Positions 1 through 7,979 of a stretch of DNA of 44,500 bases are shown here, piece by piece (the stretch's first letter is position 1; each line of letters opens with the position of its first letter). A program made the translations under genes and the position numbers. The stretch comes from Gammaproteobacteria bacterium (GTDB lineage: Bacteria > Pseudomonadota > Gammaproteobacteria > Steroidobacterales > PWYM01): assembly GCA_020832005.1 (NCBI GenBank), contig JAFIFN010000015.1, positions 1 through 44,500 on the forward strand. Direction: 5' to 3'. The notes beneath the pieces were generated by a model that did not search any database, had not been told where the DNA came from, and saw only the letters and a list, made by a program, of their open reading frames with translations.

Positions 1-105
1 CTGTCACGCGGCCTGCCAGAGAAACCCGCGTGCCAGGCCGGCTCGCGGCTGACCGCGATCGTTAGGCCAATGAGAACGCACCCGATACTGCGAGAGGACG
101 GGTCC

Positions 106-408
106 ATGCTGGCCTTCGAAATCGGTAACACCTTTATCACTTTGGCTGTGATCTCAAAGATTCTGTACACCGTGCGCGGCGTAAGCAGCGTCAGGCCGGG
201 AGGGGCAGACGATCGGCTTGTGTTCGAGTTCGAGGGTGAGTCGTGCGTGGTCAATGAACCATTCGGCGACAATAGCCGGTACTGGATTGGTCCTGCATTT
301 CCTGAACGAAGCAACCTGGACGCACGCCAGCTTCAGCAGGCTTTCGAGCGCCATACAGGCACTATTCGGAGATTCATGAATGCAATGTTTAGGCGTAAGA
401 AGGCCTGA
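106..408 (+). CDS. Hypothetical protein, 100 aa, accessory region
   Basis: I do not recognise this protein. It is small and soluble, with a hydrophobic beta-like N-terminus (MLAFEIGNTFITLAV), a central acidic part containing NEPFGDNSRYWIGP, and a basic C-terminal end (FRRKKA). I placed the start at the ATG at 106 because a purine-rich GAGAGGA lies about 6-8 bases upstream. The same frame is open back to base 1, and an ATG at 70 would add 12 residues, so the true start could also lie before the window. It is 61 bases upstream of the ParDE pair on the same strand. An immunity-like or toxin-associated role is possible, but nothing in the sequence shows it. Confidence 0.6.
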   Translation: MLAFEIGNTFITLAVISKILYTVRGVSSVRPGGADDRLVFEFEGESCVVNEPFGDNSRYWIGPAFPERSNLDARQLQQAFERHTGTIRRFMNAMFRRKKA

Positions 409-427
409 CAATCGGCTCGAGAGGGCG

Positions 428-444
428 GTATGATATTATCATAC
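428..444. promoter_or_regulatory. Palindromic operator upstream of parDE
   Basis: A perfect 8-1-8 inverted repeat (GTATGATA, T, TATCATAC) lies 25 bases before the parD start. ParD-type antitoxins usually repress their own promoter through such palindromes. The AT-rich core (TATGAT, TATTAT) could also serve as the -10 element, so repressor and RNA polymerase would compete here. The operator role is inferred from position and symmetry. Confidence 0.6.
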
Positions 445-469
445 TTTCGCCGTGTCAGGAGCACCGGCC

Positions 470-724
470 ATGAGCATGCACCGGAAAACCATCACGCTGA
501 CTAAACAACAAGACGCCTGGGTGAAGGGCCAGATTGAAAGCGGTCACTTCGGCAATGATAGTGAGTATATCCGCCATCTCATTCGGCGTGACCAGCAGGC
601 CCAAGAACGTCTTGCCACGCTGAAGCAGGCCCTCGCTGAGGGTGAGTCAAGCGGTAAACCTAAGCCGTTCGATATAGCGGCTATCAAGGCGGCTGGCCGT
701 AGGCGGATGAAAGCGGCCAATTAG
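470..724 (+). CDS. parD: ParD-family type II antitoxin (ribbon-helix-helix)
   Basis: 84-aa antitoxin. The N-terminal part (MSMHRKTITLTKQQDAWV, then SGHFGNDSEYIRHLIRR) has the strand-helix-helix pattern of ParD/CopG proteins, which bind DNA as dimers. The C-terminal part (residues about 45-84) is charged and probably folds on the toxin. The start at ATG 470 is favoured by AGGAG at 457-461; a GTG at 452 is in frame but has no such site. Its stop codon overlaps the GTG of parE by one base, so the two are translated together. The upstream palindrome at 428-444 probably mediates autorepression. Confidence 0.85.
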   Translation: MSMHRKTITLTKQQDAWVKGQIESGHFGNDSEYIRHLIRRDQQAQERLATLKQALAEGESSGKPKPFDIAAIKAAGRRRMKAAN

Positions 725-1020
725 TGCTTAAGTTGCGCGTCACACCGAAGGCGGAATCCGACCTCATAGGAATTTGGGTGTATACCTGCGAAGAATGGGG
801 TGTTGATCAGGCGGATAAGTACCTGGATCAGCTGGAGGCAGGAATGAAGCAGCTGATTAATCATCCGTTACTCGGCGCTGACTACGTCCATGTTCTTCCT
901 GGGTATCGCAGATTGCAGGTCGAGCGTCACGCTGTATTTTATCGAGTGCATGAACCGGAGGTGCTCGTCATCCGAGTGCTGCACGAGGACATGGATGCAC
1001 ATGAAAGGCTTCTGGATTAG
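724..1020 (+). CDS. parE: ParE-family toxin (RelE/ParE superfamily)
   Basis: 98-aa toxin starting with GTG in the TAGTG overlap with parD. Family features are TPKAESDLIGIWVYTCEEWG near the N-terminus, a central LINHPLLGADY segment, and the C-terminal core GYRRLQVERHAVFYRV followed by VLVIRVLHEDMD. Characterised ParE proteins inhibit DNA gyrase, and the paired antitoxin blocks this. The length is normal and no frameshift is seen, so the module looks intact. The encoding DNA has a lower GC than the flanking housekeeping genes, consistent with acquisition. Confidence 0.87.
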   Translation: MLKLRVTPKAESDLIGIWVYTCEEWGVDQADKYLDQLEAGMKQLINHPLLGADYVHVLPGYRRLQVERHAVFYRVHEPEVLVIRVLHEDMDAHERLLD

Positions 1021-1108
1021 TAGGCAGCTTCAACAATTCCCTCCAGACTTCGCCTCATCCGCGGATTATGGGATCGCTCGATCTACGCGAAATCCACTCC
1101 CGCAGCCC

Positions 1109-2020
1109 CTAGAATATCGACCCCGTCGTACGCGTCGTCAGCAGCTCCAGCGCGCGCGTACCCGCCAGTGAATTCCCCTTCGGGCTGAGGCCTGGAGACC
1201 ACACCGCAGCAACATACTGCCCCGGCAGCACGGCAACGATACCGCCGCCGACCCCACTCTTGGTCGGCAGCCCCACGCGAAAGGCAAAGTCCCCGGCCTC
1301 GTCATACACCCCGCAGGTCAGCATGATGGCGTTGATGCGTTTGACCTGCTCTGATGTCGCAATGATCTCTCCGTGCACATCGGTGCCACCGGTCGCAAGA
1401 TACTGGAACGCAGTGACGAGATCCTCGCAACTCATCGCAAGCGAGCACAGGCGAAAGTAGGCTTGCAGTACGCGCTCGATCGGGTTGTCCAGATTACGAT
1501 AGGCTTTCAGCAGCCACGCCATGGCGCGATTGCGGTGGCCGGTATCGTTCTCGGCCTCGGCGACCATCAGGTCATAGTTGATGCTCTCGTCGGCGGCCAG
1601 CGCGCGCACCTTGTCGAGGATCAGGTCCTCACCGGCATCGGCGTGATTCAGGATCATGTCCATGATCACCAGCGCGCCGGCATTGATCATCGGGTTGCGG
1701 GGAATGCCGCTTTCGGCTTCGAGCTGACCCAGCGAATTGAAACCCGCGCCGGAAGGTTCGCGGTTCACCCGCTTCCAGATCCTGTCGCCGTGCAGCTGCA
1801 TGGCGCGCGTCAGGTTGAAGACCTTGGCGATACTCTGGATCGAGAAGCGCTCACAGGCCTCACCGACGCTGTAGGTCTCCCCCTGGATGGTTCGCAGACT
1901 CATGCCGAAATGCAGCAGTGAGCGGCCGGCCAGCGGCGGGATGTAATCGGCCACCTTGCCCTTTTTCAGCAGTGGCTGAACCTCGACGCGGATGTCTTCG
2001 AGTATTTCCTGGTAGTTCAT
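1109..2020 (-). CDS. glsA: Glutaminase
   Basis: Glutaminase of the serine-dependent beta-lactamase-like fold, converting glutamine to glutamate and ammonia. The catalytic SxxK motif is SIAK (residues 63-66 in SIQSIAKVF). Other family blocks are GKVADYIP near residue 21, GLPTKSGVGGGI near the C-terminus, and NPMINAGALV. At 303 aa it matches the family. I chose ATG 2020 (MNYQEIL) because the alignable family region begins just after it; GTG 2038 and ATG 2026 are in-frame alternatives and no clear ribosome-binding site decides. It lies downstream of relA on the same strand, separated by a 27-bp tandem repeat. Confidence 0.93.
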   Translation of the reverse strand: MNYQEILEDIRVEVQPLLKKGKVADYIPPLAGRSLLHFGMSLRTIQGETYSVGEACERFSIQSIAKVFNLTRAMQLHGDRIWKRVNREPSGAGFNSLGQLEAESGIPRNPMINAGALVIMDMILNHADAGEDLILDKVRALAADESINYDLMVAEAENDTGHRNRAMAWLLKAYRNLDNPIERVLQAYFRLCSLAMSCEDLVTAFQYLATGGTDVHGEIIATSEQVKRINAIMLTCGVYDEAGDFAFRVGLPTKSGVGGGIVAVLPGQYVAAVWSPGLSPKGNSLAGTRALELLTTRTTGSIF

Positions 2021-2057
2021 CGCCATCAGTATAGGCACGAGGCAGGATTACTCGCAG

Positions 2058-2138
2058 CGCGAGACATCATCCCCGCCGCGCACTCGCGAGACATCATCTC
2101 CGCCATGCACTCGCGAGACATCACCCCCGCCGCGCACT
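2058..2138. repeat. Three tandem copies of a 27-bp repeat at the relA end
   Basis: Copies lie at 2058-2084, 2085-2111 and 2112-2138. Each begins CGCGAGACATCA and ends GCACT. Copies 1 and 3 differ at one position, and copy 2 differs by a few bases. The third copy contains the last codons and the stop of relA (minus strand). Because 27 is a multiple of three, each copy repeats the same tail in frame (Ser-Ala-Arg-Arg-Gly-stop in copies 1 and 3, Ser-Ala-Trp-Arg-Arg-stop in copy 2). The array fills most of the relA-glsA gap. Confidence 0.92.
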
Positions 2139-4280
2139 GATGACACTGGGCACCTGCTCGAGTCGGCGCAGCAGGCGGTCAAGCTGCTCTATACCGGCCA
2201 CGGCAATCTCCAGCCTGATGCTGGCGCGCGCGCTGGCACTGTCCGAACGCGAGCGTGTGCCCTGGATGCTGACCTTTTCATCGGCCAGCAGCGAACTGAT
2301 GTCGCGCAGCAGTCCCTGGCGGTCTTCTGCGATTACATCCACCTGTACCACGTAGTCCTGGCCTTGCGGGGCGGCGAGATCCCAGCTGACGTCCACGACG
2401 CGCTCCGGATGGCTTCGTGAAAGCGCCTCAAGGTTGGTGCAATCGCTGCGGTGTACCGATAGACCCCGTCCGACGGTGATGTAGCCGCGCACGGGCTCGG
2501 GCGGCACCGGCCGGCAGCATTGCGCCAGGTGACTCATCAGGTCGCCCACACCCCGCAGCATGACGCCGCCCGGGGCGGTTGCGGCAGGGCGGGGCTTGCG
2601 TCGGGCAGACGGCGTGATCGGACGATCCTTGCCGGATTCGCGAGCCACAGCCGCGGCCACGGCACCGTGGGTGACATCACCTGCGCCGACGGCTTGCGAG
2701 AGCGACTCGATATCCTCGAACCCCATCGCCTCGGCCAGGCGCTGCACCGGGAACTCGCGCATGTCGATTCGCGCCAGCTCGCGCTCGACGGTGGCGCGAC
2801 CATCGCGCTGGTTCTGGTCCTTATCCTGCAGCTTGAACCAGGCGCGCACCTTGGCGCGACTTCGGCCGGAGGCCAGGTAGCCGAGCTTGGGGATCAGCCA
2901 GTCGCGGCTGGGTCTGCCGTTGCGGGCCGTGAGAATCTCGACGCGGTCGCCGCTCTCCAGCCGGTGGGTGAGCGGCACCATGCGCCCGCTGACCTTGGCG
3001 CCGCGACAGCGGTGGCCGACATCGGTGTGCACGGCGTAGGCGAAGTCCAGCGGCGTGGCGCCGGCCGGCAGTTCGATGACATCGCCGCGCGGGCTGAAGA
3101 CGAAGATGCGGTCTTCGAAAATCTCGGACTTGAAGCGGTCGATGAAGTCGGCACTGTCCTCGTCGGGCTGCTCGGGTTCGAGCAGGCGCCGCAGTCGGGC
3201 GATCTTCTGGTCGAAGGCGATGTTCTGGCCGGCGCCTTCCTTGTAGCGCCAGTGTGCGGCCACGCCGAGCTCGGCACCTGTGTGCATCTCATGGGTGCGG
3301 ATCTGCACCTCGACGGCCAGCCGTTCGGGCCCGATCACGGCCGTGTGCAGCGAGCGGTAGCCGTTGTCCTTCGGTGTGGCGATGTAGTCGTCGAACTCAC
3401 CGGGAATGGGCGTGCAGATACTGTGCACGACACCGAGCGCGGCATAGCATTCGCCGAGTGTGTCGACGAGGATACGCAGGGCGCGGATGTCGAAAAGCTC
3501 CTCGAAGCGCAATCGCTTGCGCTGCATCTTCTTCCAGATGCTGTAGATGTGTTTTGGTCGGCCGGTGATGTCCGCGGTAATACCGGCCTCGGCCAACGCC
3601 GCCGACAGCGTGGCGATGAAATTGCTGATGTAGCTTTCACGTTCGCTGCGGCGTGCGTGCAGCTTGCCGGCGATCTCGCGGTAGTTGATCGGATCGAGAA
3701 AGCGAAAAGCCATGTCTTCGAGCTGCCACTTCAGCTGCCAGACGCCCAGCCGGTTGGCCAACGGTGCATAGATCTCGCGCGTCTCGGCGCCGAGACGCCG
3801 GCGGGTATCCACATCGGCATGGCGTGCGGCGTGCAGGCGCCACAGCTGATCGGCGAGCTTGACCAGCACCAGCCGCACATCGGCGACAAGCGCCAGCAGC
3901 ATGCGACGCAGGGCCTCGGCCTGGCCGGCCGACAGGCCGTCGTCCACCGACCACTCTTCACCGAAACCGAAGTCGCCCAGCCGGGTGAGTTCCTCGGCCA
4001 GGCGCAGGTCGGTGTCATCGAAGCGTCCGCGCAGCTGCGCGGGCTGACACAGCCTGGCATCCAGGCAGACATACAGCACCAGGGCCGGGCGCAGGGCGTC
4101 TGCCAGACCAAGCGAGGCCAGTGTCTCCCCGATGCGACAGGCCCGATCGGCCAGCCAGCGCGTGTCGTCGTGTGCTTCGAGTGCGTGCAGCAGCTGAGCC
4201 GCATCGCCGGTTGCCAGCGCGGCCGCGAGGGGTGCTTGGGTGTTTTTACCTGCGCTGTTCGAGTCGCTGGCGACAACCAT
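2121..4280 (-). CDS. relA: GTP pyrophosphokinase RelA (ppGpp synthetase I)
   Basis: 719-aa long RelA/SpoT protein making (p)ppGpp from GTP or GDP and ATP when ribosomes stall. Order: degenerate HD domain (about 30-190), synthetase (about 230-350), TGS (about 395-460, RIFVFSPRGDVIELPAG), zinc-finger region with LAQCCRPVP, and C-terminal ACT. The HD-E-D hydrolase residues are missing, and the synthetase carries EFDD rather than the RxKD typical of bifunctional enzymes, so it should be synthesis-only. EIYAPLANRLG and EVQIRT...ELGVAAHW are also typical. A separate SpoT must exist elsewhere (inference). The last codons lie in a tandem repeat. It is divergent from yfaZ. Confidence 0.96.
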   Translation of the reverse strand: MVVASDSNSAGKNTQAPLAAALATGDAAQLLHALEAHDDTRWLADRACRIGETLASLGLADALRPALVLYVCLDARLCQPAQLRGRFDDTDLRLAEELTRLGDFGFGEEWSVDDGLSAGQAEALRRMLLALVADVRLVLVKLADQLWRLHAARHADVDTRRRLGAETREIYAPLANRLGVWQLKWQLEDMAFRFLDPINYREIAGKLHARRSERESYISNFIATLSAALAEAGITADITGRPKHIYSIWKKMQRKRLRFEELFDIRALRILVDTLGECYAALGVVHSICTPIPGEFDDYIATPKDNGYRSLHTAVIGPERLAVEVQIRTHEMHTGAELGVAAHWRYKEGAGQNIAFDQKIARLRRLLEPEQPDEDSADFIDRFKSEIFEDRIFVFSPRGDVIELPAGATPLDFAYAVHTDVGHRCRGAKVSGRMVPLTHRLESGDRVEILTARNGRPSRDWLIPKLGYLASGRSRAKVRAWFKLQDKDQNQRDGRATVERELARIDMREFPVQRLAEAMGFEDIESLSQAVGAGDVTHGAVAAAVARESGKDRPITPSARRKPRPAATAPGGVMLRGVGDLMSHLAQCCRPVPPEPVRGYITVGRGLSVHRSDCTNLEALSRSHPERVVDVSWDLAAPQGQDYVVQVDVIAEDRQGLLRDISSLLADEKVSIQGTRSRSDSASARASIRLEIAVAGIEQLDRLLRRLEQVPSVISARRG

Positions 4281-4288
4281 GGATCATG

Positions 4289-4316
4289 TGTCAGTGACCA
4301 CAATTATCGCTATGAT
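4289..4316 (+). promoter_or_regulatory. Candidate promoter for yfaZ
   Basis: A TATGAT -10 element at 4311-4316 lies 16 bases after a weak -35 (TGTCAG, 4289-4294) in the 92-base gap between the divergent relA and yfaZ genes. A small inverted repeat GTCA-G-TGAC (4290-4298) overlaps the -35 and might bind a regulator. No relA promoter could be assigned with confidence. Confidence 0.4.
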
Positions 4317-4340
4317 ACGCGCTTTGCAAACGCATCGAAC

Positions 4341-4357
4341 CGGGCCGCCGCGGCCCG
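4341..4357 (+). promoter_or_regulatory. GC-rich leader hairpin before yfaZ
   Basis: CGGGCCG, CCG, CGGCCCG forms a perfect 7-bp stem with a 3-base loop, ending 5 bases before the GGAG (4363-4366) of yfaZ. It could influence translation or mRNA stability. Its function is not shown. Confidence 0.45.
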
Positions 4358-4372
4358 TCAATGGAGTACCCG

Positions 4373-4933
4373 ATGAGATTATTCGCCGTGTTCGTGGTGG
4401 TCGTGCTGTCACAGGGGGCCATGGTGGCCCAGGCCGCAGAACTCGATATCAACATCAGTGACGAGGCCGTTCGCCTGAGCGGCAGCTGGGGCATCAGGGG
4501 CAATCTGCAGGCCGATGCCGGCTGGTTGTACAACAAGGACCGCGGCAACGTCGGCCACCTGGGCATCCAGCTGGTCGATCTGGCCACCGGCGGACAGCCG
4601 GCAATCGAGGCCGGGCTGGGTGGCCGCGTCGTGTTCTTTGATTCTGACGTGCGCAATCGCAGTGGTTCAGCCTTGCCGCTGGGCGGTACGGTGCGTTTCA
4701 ACCTGCCCGAGGCCGACCGCTTCCAGCTCGGCGCCTATGCCTGGTTTGCCCCGGACGTGCTGAGCTTCGGCAGTGCCAGTGGGTATCGCGAGCTCGGCGC
4801 CTATGCCGGGTACGAGGTGCTGCGGGATGCCTCGGTGTACCTAGGCGTGCGCCAGGTCAACGCCAACTTCAAGCGCACGCCCAGCATCAACATTGATTCC
4901 GGCCTGCACGTAGGCATGCGCATCCGCTTCTGA
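4373..4933 (+). CDS. yfaZ: YfaZ-family outer-membrane protein
   Basis: 186-aa precursor with a signal peptide (MRLFAVFVVVVLSQGAMVAQA, cleavage probably after AQA) and alternating-residue beta strands typical of a small outer-membrane barrel, ending in an aromatic residue (MRIRF). It resembles YfaZ-family proteins, whose function is not established. The start at 4373 is preferred because GGAG at 4363-4366 is correctly spaced; ATG 4361 overlaps that site. It ends 7 bases before yebC, so the two may be co-transcribed. The family call rests on blocks such as GAYAWFAPDVLSFG and GAYAGYEVL. Confidence 0.8.
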   Translation: MRLFAVFVVVVLSQGAMVAQAAELDINISDEAVRLSGSWGIRGNLQADAGWLYNKDRGNVGHLGIQLVDLATGGQPAIEAGLGGRVVFFDSDVRNRSGSALPLGGTVRFNLPEADRFQLGAYAWFAPDVLSFGSASGYRELGAYAGYEVLRDASVYLGVRQVNANFKRTPSINIDSGLHVGMRIRF

Positions 4934-4940
4934 GTACGCC

Positions 4941-5690
4941 ATGGCCGGACACAGCAAATGGGCGAACATCCAACACCGCAAGGGCGCCCAGGACAAGAAG
5001 CGCGGCAAGCTGTTCACCAAGCTGATCCGCGAGATCACCGTGGCTGCGAAAATGGGCGGCGGCGAGATCGACGCCAACCCGCGCTTGCGCCTTGCGGTGG
5101 ACAAGGCGCGCGCGCAAAGCCTGCCCAAGGACAAGATCGAGCGGGCGATCAAGCGTGGCTCGGGTGACGTCGATGGCGATGACTACGAGGAAATCCGCTA
5201 CGAAGGCTATGCCAGCGGCGGTGTCGCGGTCATGGTCGATGCGCTGACGGACAATCGCAATCGCACGGTGGCCGAAGTCCGCCATGCGTTCTCCAAGCAT
5301 GGCGGCAACCTCGGCGCGGACGGTTCGGTCGGCTACCTGTTCAACCGGGTCGGTGTGCTGGTCTACCCGCCGGGCAGCGACGAGGACCGGATCATGGGCC
5401 AGGCACTTGAGGCCGGCGCCGAGGATGTCATCGTCAACGATGACGGATCCATCGATGTGCTGACCGACCCGGATGATTTCGACACTGCCTGCAGCGCAAT
5501 GACCGCGGCGGGGCTGGCGCCCGAGGAGGCCGAGGTGACGCTGCGCGCCTCTACCCATGTGTCGCTGGGCGAAGACGATGCCGCGGCGATGATGCGCCTG
5601 CTCGAGGCCCTCGAGGATCTCGACGATGTCCAGCAGGTCTACTCCAACGCCGATATCGCGCAGGATATTCTGGTGCGGCTGGCCTCCTGA
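4941..5690 (+). CDS. yebC: YebC/PmpR-family translation or transcription factor
   Basis: 249 aa, the usual length. It begins with the invariant MAGHSKWANIQHRKGAQD and continues with KLFTKLIREITVAAKMGG, ANPRLRLAVDKARAQ and a conserved DNRNRTVAEVRH segment. The family consists of cytoplasmic three-domain proteins described as transcriptional regulators and, in more recent work, as factors relieving ribosome stalling at proline stretches. The position directly before ruvC is a common bacterial arrangement. The stop is 23 bases before the ruvC GTG start. Confidence 0.97.
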   Translation: MAGHSKWANIQHRKGAQDKKRGKLFTKLIREITVAAKMGGGEIDANPRLRLAVDKARAQSLPKDKIERAIKRGSGDVDGDDYEEIRYEGYASGGVAVMVDALTDNRNRTVAEVRHAFSKHGGNLGADGSVGYLFNRVGVLVYPPGSDEDRIMGQALEAGAEDVIVNDDGSIDVLTDPDDFDTACSAMTAAGLAPEEAEVTLRASTHVSLGEDDAAAMMRLLEALEDLDDVQQVYSNADIAQDILVRLAS

Positions 5691-5713
5691 GCCGGCGCGC
5701 AGCGGCCATCGTC

Positions 5714-6223
5714 GTGACAGGCGTGATCCGCATCCTCGGCGTCGATCCCGGCTCGCGCATTACCGGCTACGGGGTCATCGAACATGGTCCCGGCGGCACG
5801 CGCGCGTTGGCCTGGGGCGATATCCGCAGCGGCGAGGGGGAACTGCCGCAGCGGCTGCGCAGCATCTTCGAGCAACTGACCGTGATCGTGGCTGAACATG
5901 CCCCGCAGGAAGTGGCCGTGGAAAGGGTGTTCGTGAACAAGAGCGTCGACAGCGCACTGAAGCTCGGTCAGGCTCGTGGCGCGGCCCTGTGCGCGGTGTT
6001 CGGCGGCGGCGCCGAGGTATTCGAATATGCCCCCAGGCAGATCAAGCAGGCGGTGGTGGGCAGTGGTGCGGCCGACAAGCGCCAGGTGCAGCACATGATG
6101 CAGGTGCTGTTGAAGATGGACAGCGCGCCGGCCGCCGACGCCGCCGATGCCCTGGCCGTGGCCCTGTGCCATGCGCACATGCGCGGCGTGCCCGTGCAGC
6201 TGCGCACCGGGCGTCGGCGATGA
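5714..6223 (+). CDS. ruvC: Holliday junction resolvase RuvC
   Basis: 169-aa endonuclease that cuts Holliday junctions made during recombination and fork repair, working with RuvAB. The acidic metal-binding residues are visible: Asp in LGVDPGSRITGYG near residue 10, Glu in VAVERVFVNKS near residue 68, and the Asp pair in the C-terminal DAADALAVALCHA. The start is GTG at 5714; an alternative start a few codons later cannot be excluded. The stop overlaps the ruvA start (ATGA), so translation is coupled. Confidence 0.97.
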   Translation: MTGVIRILGVDPGSRITGYGVIEHGPGGTRALAWGDIRSGEGELPQRLRSIFEQLTVIVAEHAPQEVAVERVFVNKSVDSALKLGQARGAALCAVFGGGAEVFEYAPRQIKQAVVGSGAADKRQVQHMMQVLLKMDSAPAADAADALAVALCHAHMRGVPVQLRTGRRR

Positions 6224-6813
6224 TCGGTTTTCTGCGCGGGCGCCTGGTCGCCAAGCAGCCGCCGCGGCTGGTGCTCGACGTCAATGGCGTGGGTTACGAG
6301 GTCGAGGCGCCGATGTCCACGATCTACGAGCTTCCCGCGATCGGCAGCGAAGTCACGCTGCTGACCCATCTGCTGGTGCGCGAGGATGCGCATATCCTCT
6401 ACGGCTTTGCCAGTGAGGCCGAGCGTACGCTGTTTCGCAGCCTGCTGAAGGTCAGTGGTGTGGGCTCGCGCACGGCGCTGGCGATTCTCTCGGGCATCAC
6501 GGCGGAGGCCTTCGCCAGATGTATCCAGGAAGGCGACGTGGCGCTGCTGACCAAGGTGCCCGGCATCGGACGCAAGACCGCCGAACGGCTGCTGGTGGAG
6601 ATGCGCGATCGTATCGCGGCACAAGTGGGCGCGGGCACAGGCGCCGGCGGCGCGGCGGGCGCGGCAGCGACCTCGCCAGAAGGCGAGGCCTATGGTGCGC
6701 TGGTGGCGCTGGGCTACAAGCCGGCCGAGGTGTCCCGTATGCTCAAGCAGGTGAACACGCCCGGTCTGTCGACCGAGGAGCTGATTCGCCAGATCCTGAA
6801 GAACCTGGCCTGA
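6220..6813 (+). CDS. ruvA: Holliday junction DNA helicase subunit RuvA
   Basis: 197-aa junction-binding protein. Domain I ([28 protein letters not shown]) is an OB fold. Domain II has two helix-hairpin-helix motifs ([16 protein letters not shown] and [19 protein letters not shown]) that bind the junction. A glycine/alanine linker (about 140-155) leads to domain III, which contacts RuvB ([16 protein letters not shown]). The ATG at 6220 overlaps the ruvC stop, and ruvB starts four bases after its stop. Confidence 0.97.
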   Translation: MIGFLRGRLVAKQPPRLVLDVNGVGYEVEAPMSTIYELPAIGSEVTLLTHLLVREDAHILYGFASEAERTLFRSLLKVSGVGSRTALAILSGITAEAFARCIQEGDVALLTKVPGIGRKTAERLLVEMRDRIAAQVGAGTGAGGAAGAAATSPEGEAYGALVALGYKPAEVSRMLKQVNTPGLSTEELIRQILKNLA

Positions 6814-6817
6814 GCCC

Positions 6818-7861
6818 ATGCAAGCAGACAGCAGAATGATCGGTCCCGACGCCACCGGCGAAGACGAAGCCTTTGACCGGGCCATCCGGCCCAAGCGCCT
6901 GGATGACTATGTCGGCCAGCCGGCCGTGCTGCGCCAGATGCGGATTTTCGTCACGGCGGCGCGCCAGCGCGGCGAGGCCCTGGACCACACGCTGATCTTC
7001 GGCCCGCCGGGGCTGGGCAAGACCACGCTGGCGCACATCATCGCCAACGAACTGGACGTGAACCTGCGCCAGACCTCGGGGCCGGTGCTGGAGCGTGCCG
7101 GCGACCTCGCGGCGCTGCTGACAAACCTGCAGCCCAACGACGTGTTGTTCGTCGACGAGATCCACCGGCTGAGCCCGGTCGTCGAGGAAGTGCTTTATCC
7201 GGCGATGGAAGACTTCCAGCTTGACATCATGATTGGCGAAGGGCCGGCGGCGCGCTCGATCAAGCTCGATCTGCCGCCGTTCACGCTAGTGGGGGCGACC
7301 ACGCGCGCGGGGCTTCTGACCTCGCCGCTTCGCGATCGCTTCGGCATCGTGCAGCGCCTGGAGTTCTACAGCGTCGAGGATCTGACGCGTATCGTCGCCC
7401 GCTCGGCCGGGATTCTGTCCCTGGAGATGGACCCGGCAGGCGCGCGCGAGATCGCGGCGCGCTCGCGCGGCACGCCGCGCATCGGCAATCGCCTGCTGCG
7501 GCGGGTGCGTGACTTCGCCCAGGTCGAGGCCGATGGCCGGGTCAGCGCCGAGGTCGCGCGCGCGGCCATGGACATGCTCGAAGTCGACCCCCAGGGCTTC
7601 GACATGCAGGATCGCAAGCTGATGCTCACGGTCATCGAGAAATTCGACGGTGGTCCGGTGGGCATCGAAAGCCTCGCCGCGGCCATTGGCGAGGAACGCG
7701 GCACCATCGAGGATGTGCTCGAACCCTACCTGATCCAGGAAGGCTTCCTGATGCGCACCGCACGCGGCCGCATGGCCACCCGCAGCGCCTATGCCCATTT
7801 CGGCCTGGCGCTGCCGGCGCACCTGTCTCGGTCCAGTGCGGATCTGTTCGACGGACAGTGA
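6818..7861 (+). CDS. ruvB: Holliday junction branch-migration ATPase RuvB
   Basis: 347-aa AAA+ motor that drives branch migration as a hexamer on RuvA-bound junctions. Walker A is GPPGLGKTT, Walker B is LFVDEIHRL, sensor 1 is [19 protein letters not shown] (which includes the arginine finger region), and the C-terminal winged helix includes [23 protein letters not shown]. The first residues vary in this family; ATG 6818 is used, with a second ATG at 6836 possible. It closes the yebC-ruvCAB group. A 118-base gap to ybgC follows. Confidence 0.97.
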   Translation: MQADSRMIGPDATGEDEAFDRAIRPKRLDDYVGQPAVLRQMRIFVTAARQRGEALDHTLIFGPPGLGKTTLAHIIANELDVNLRQTSGPVLERAGDLAALLTNLQPNDVLFVDEIHRLSPVVEEVLYPAMEDFQLDIMIGEGPAARSIKLDLPPFTLVGATTRAGLLTSPLRDRFGIVQRLEFYSVEDLTRIVARSAGILSLEMDPAGAREIAARSRGTPRIGNRLLRRVRDFAQVEADGRVSAEVARAAMDMLEVDPQGFDMQDRKLMLTVIEKFDGGPVGIESLAAAIGEERGTIEDVLEPYLIQEGFLMRTARGRMATRSAYAHFGLALPAHLSRSSADLFDGQ

Positions 7862-7979
7862 ACGTGCGGACCTGTTTTTCTTCCGGCGGGAACTTTCCGA
7901 CCGCAGCGGCGTCTGCTGGCCGGTCGTGTGCGTCTAAGTTCTGCCTGGGGTTCCCTGCCGGGATGTGCGGATGGAGTGC

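Noticed and set aside
2058-2138. Possible CRISPR-like repeat array
   Set aside because: Copies are directly adjacent without spacers and overlap a gene end, so it is a simple tandem repeat.
2520-4376. 618-codon plus-strand open frame antisense to relA
   Set aside because: It lies wholly over a clear RelA reading frame on the other strand, has low complexity and no recognisable domain; long antisense frames are common at this GC.
7862-7979. Terminator or promoter between ruvB and ybgC
   Set aside because: A weak stem GACCG/CGGTC with an internal CAGC/GCTG is present but has no T-run, and no convincing promoter motif was found.
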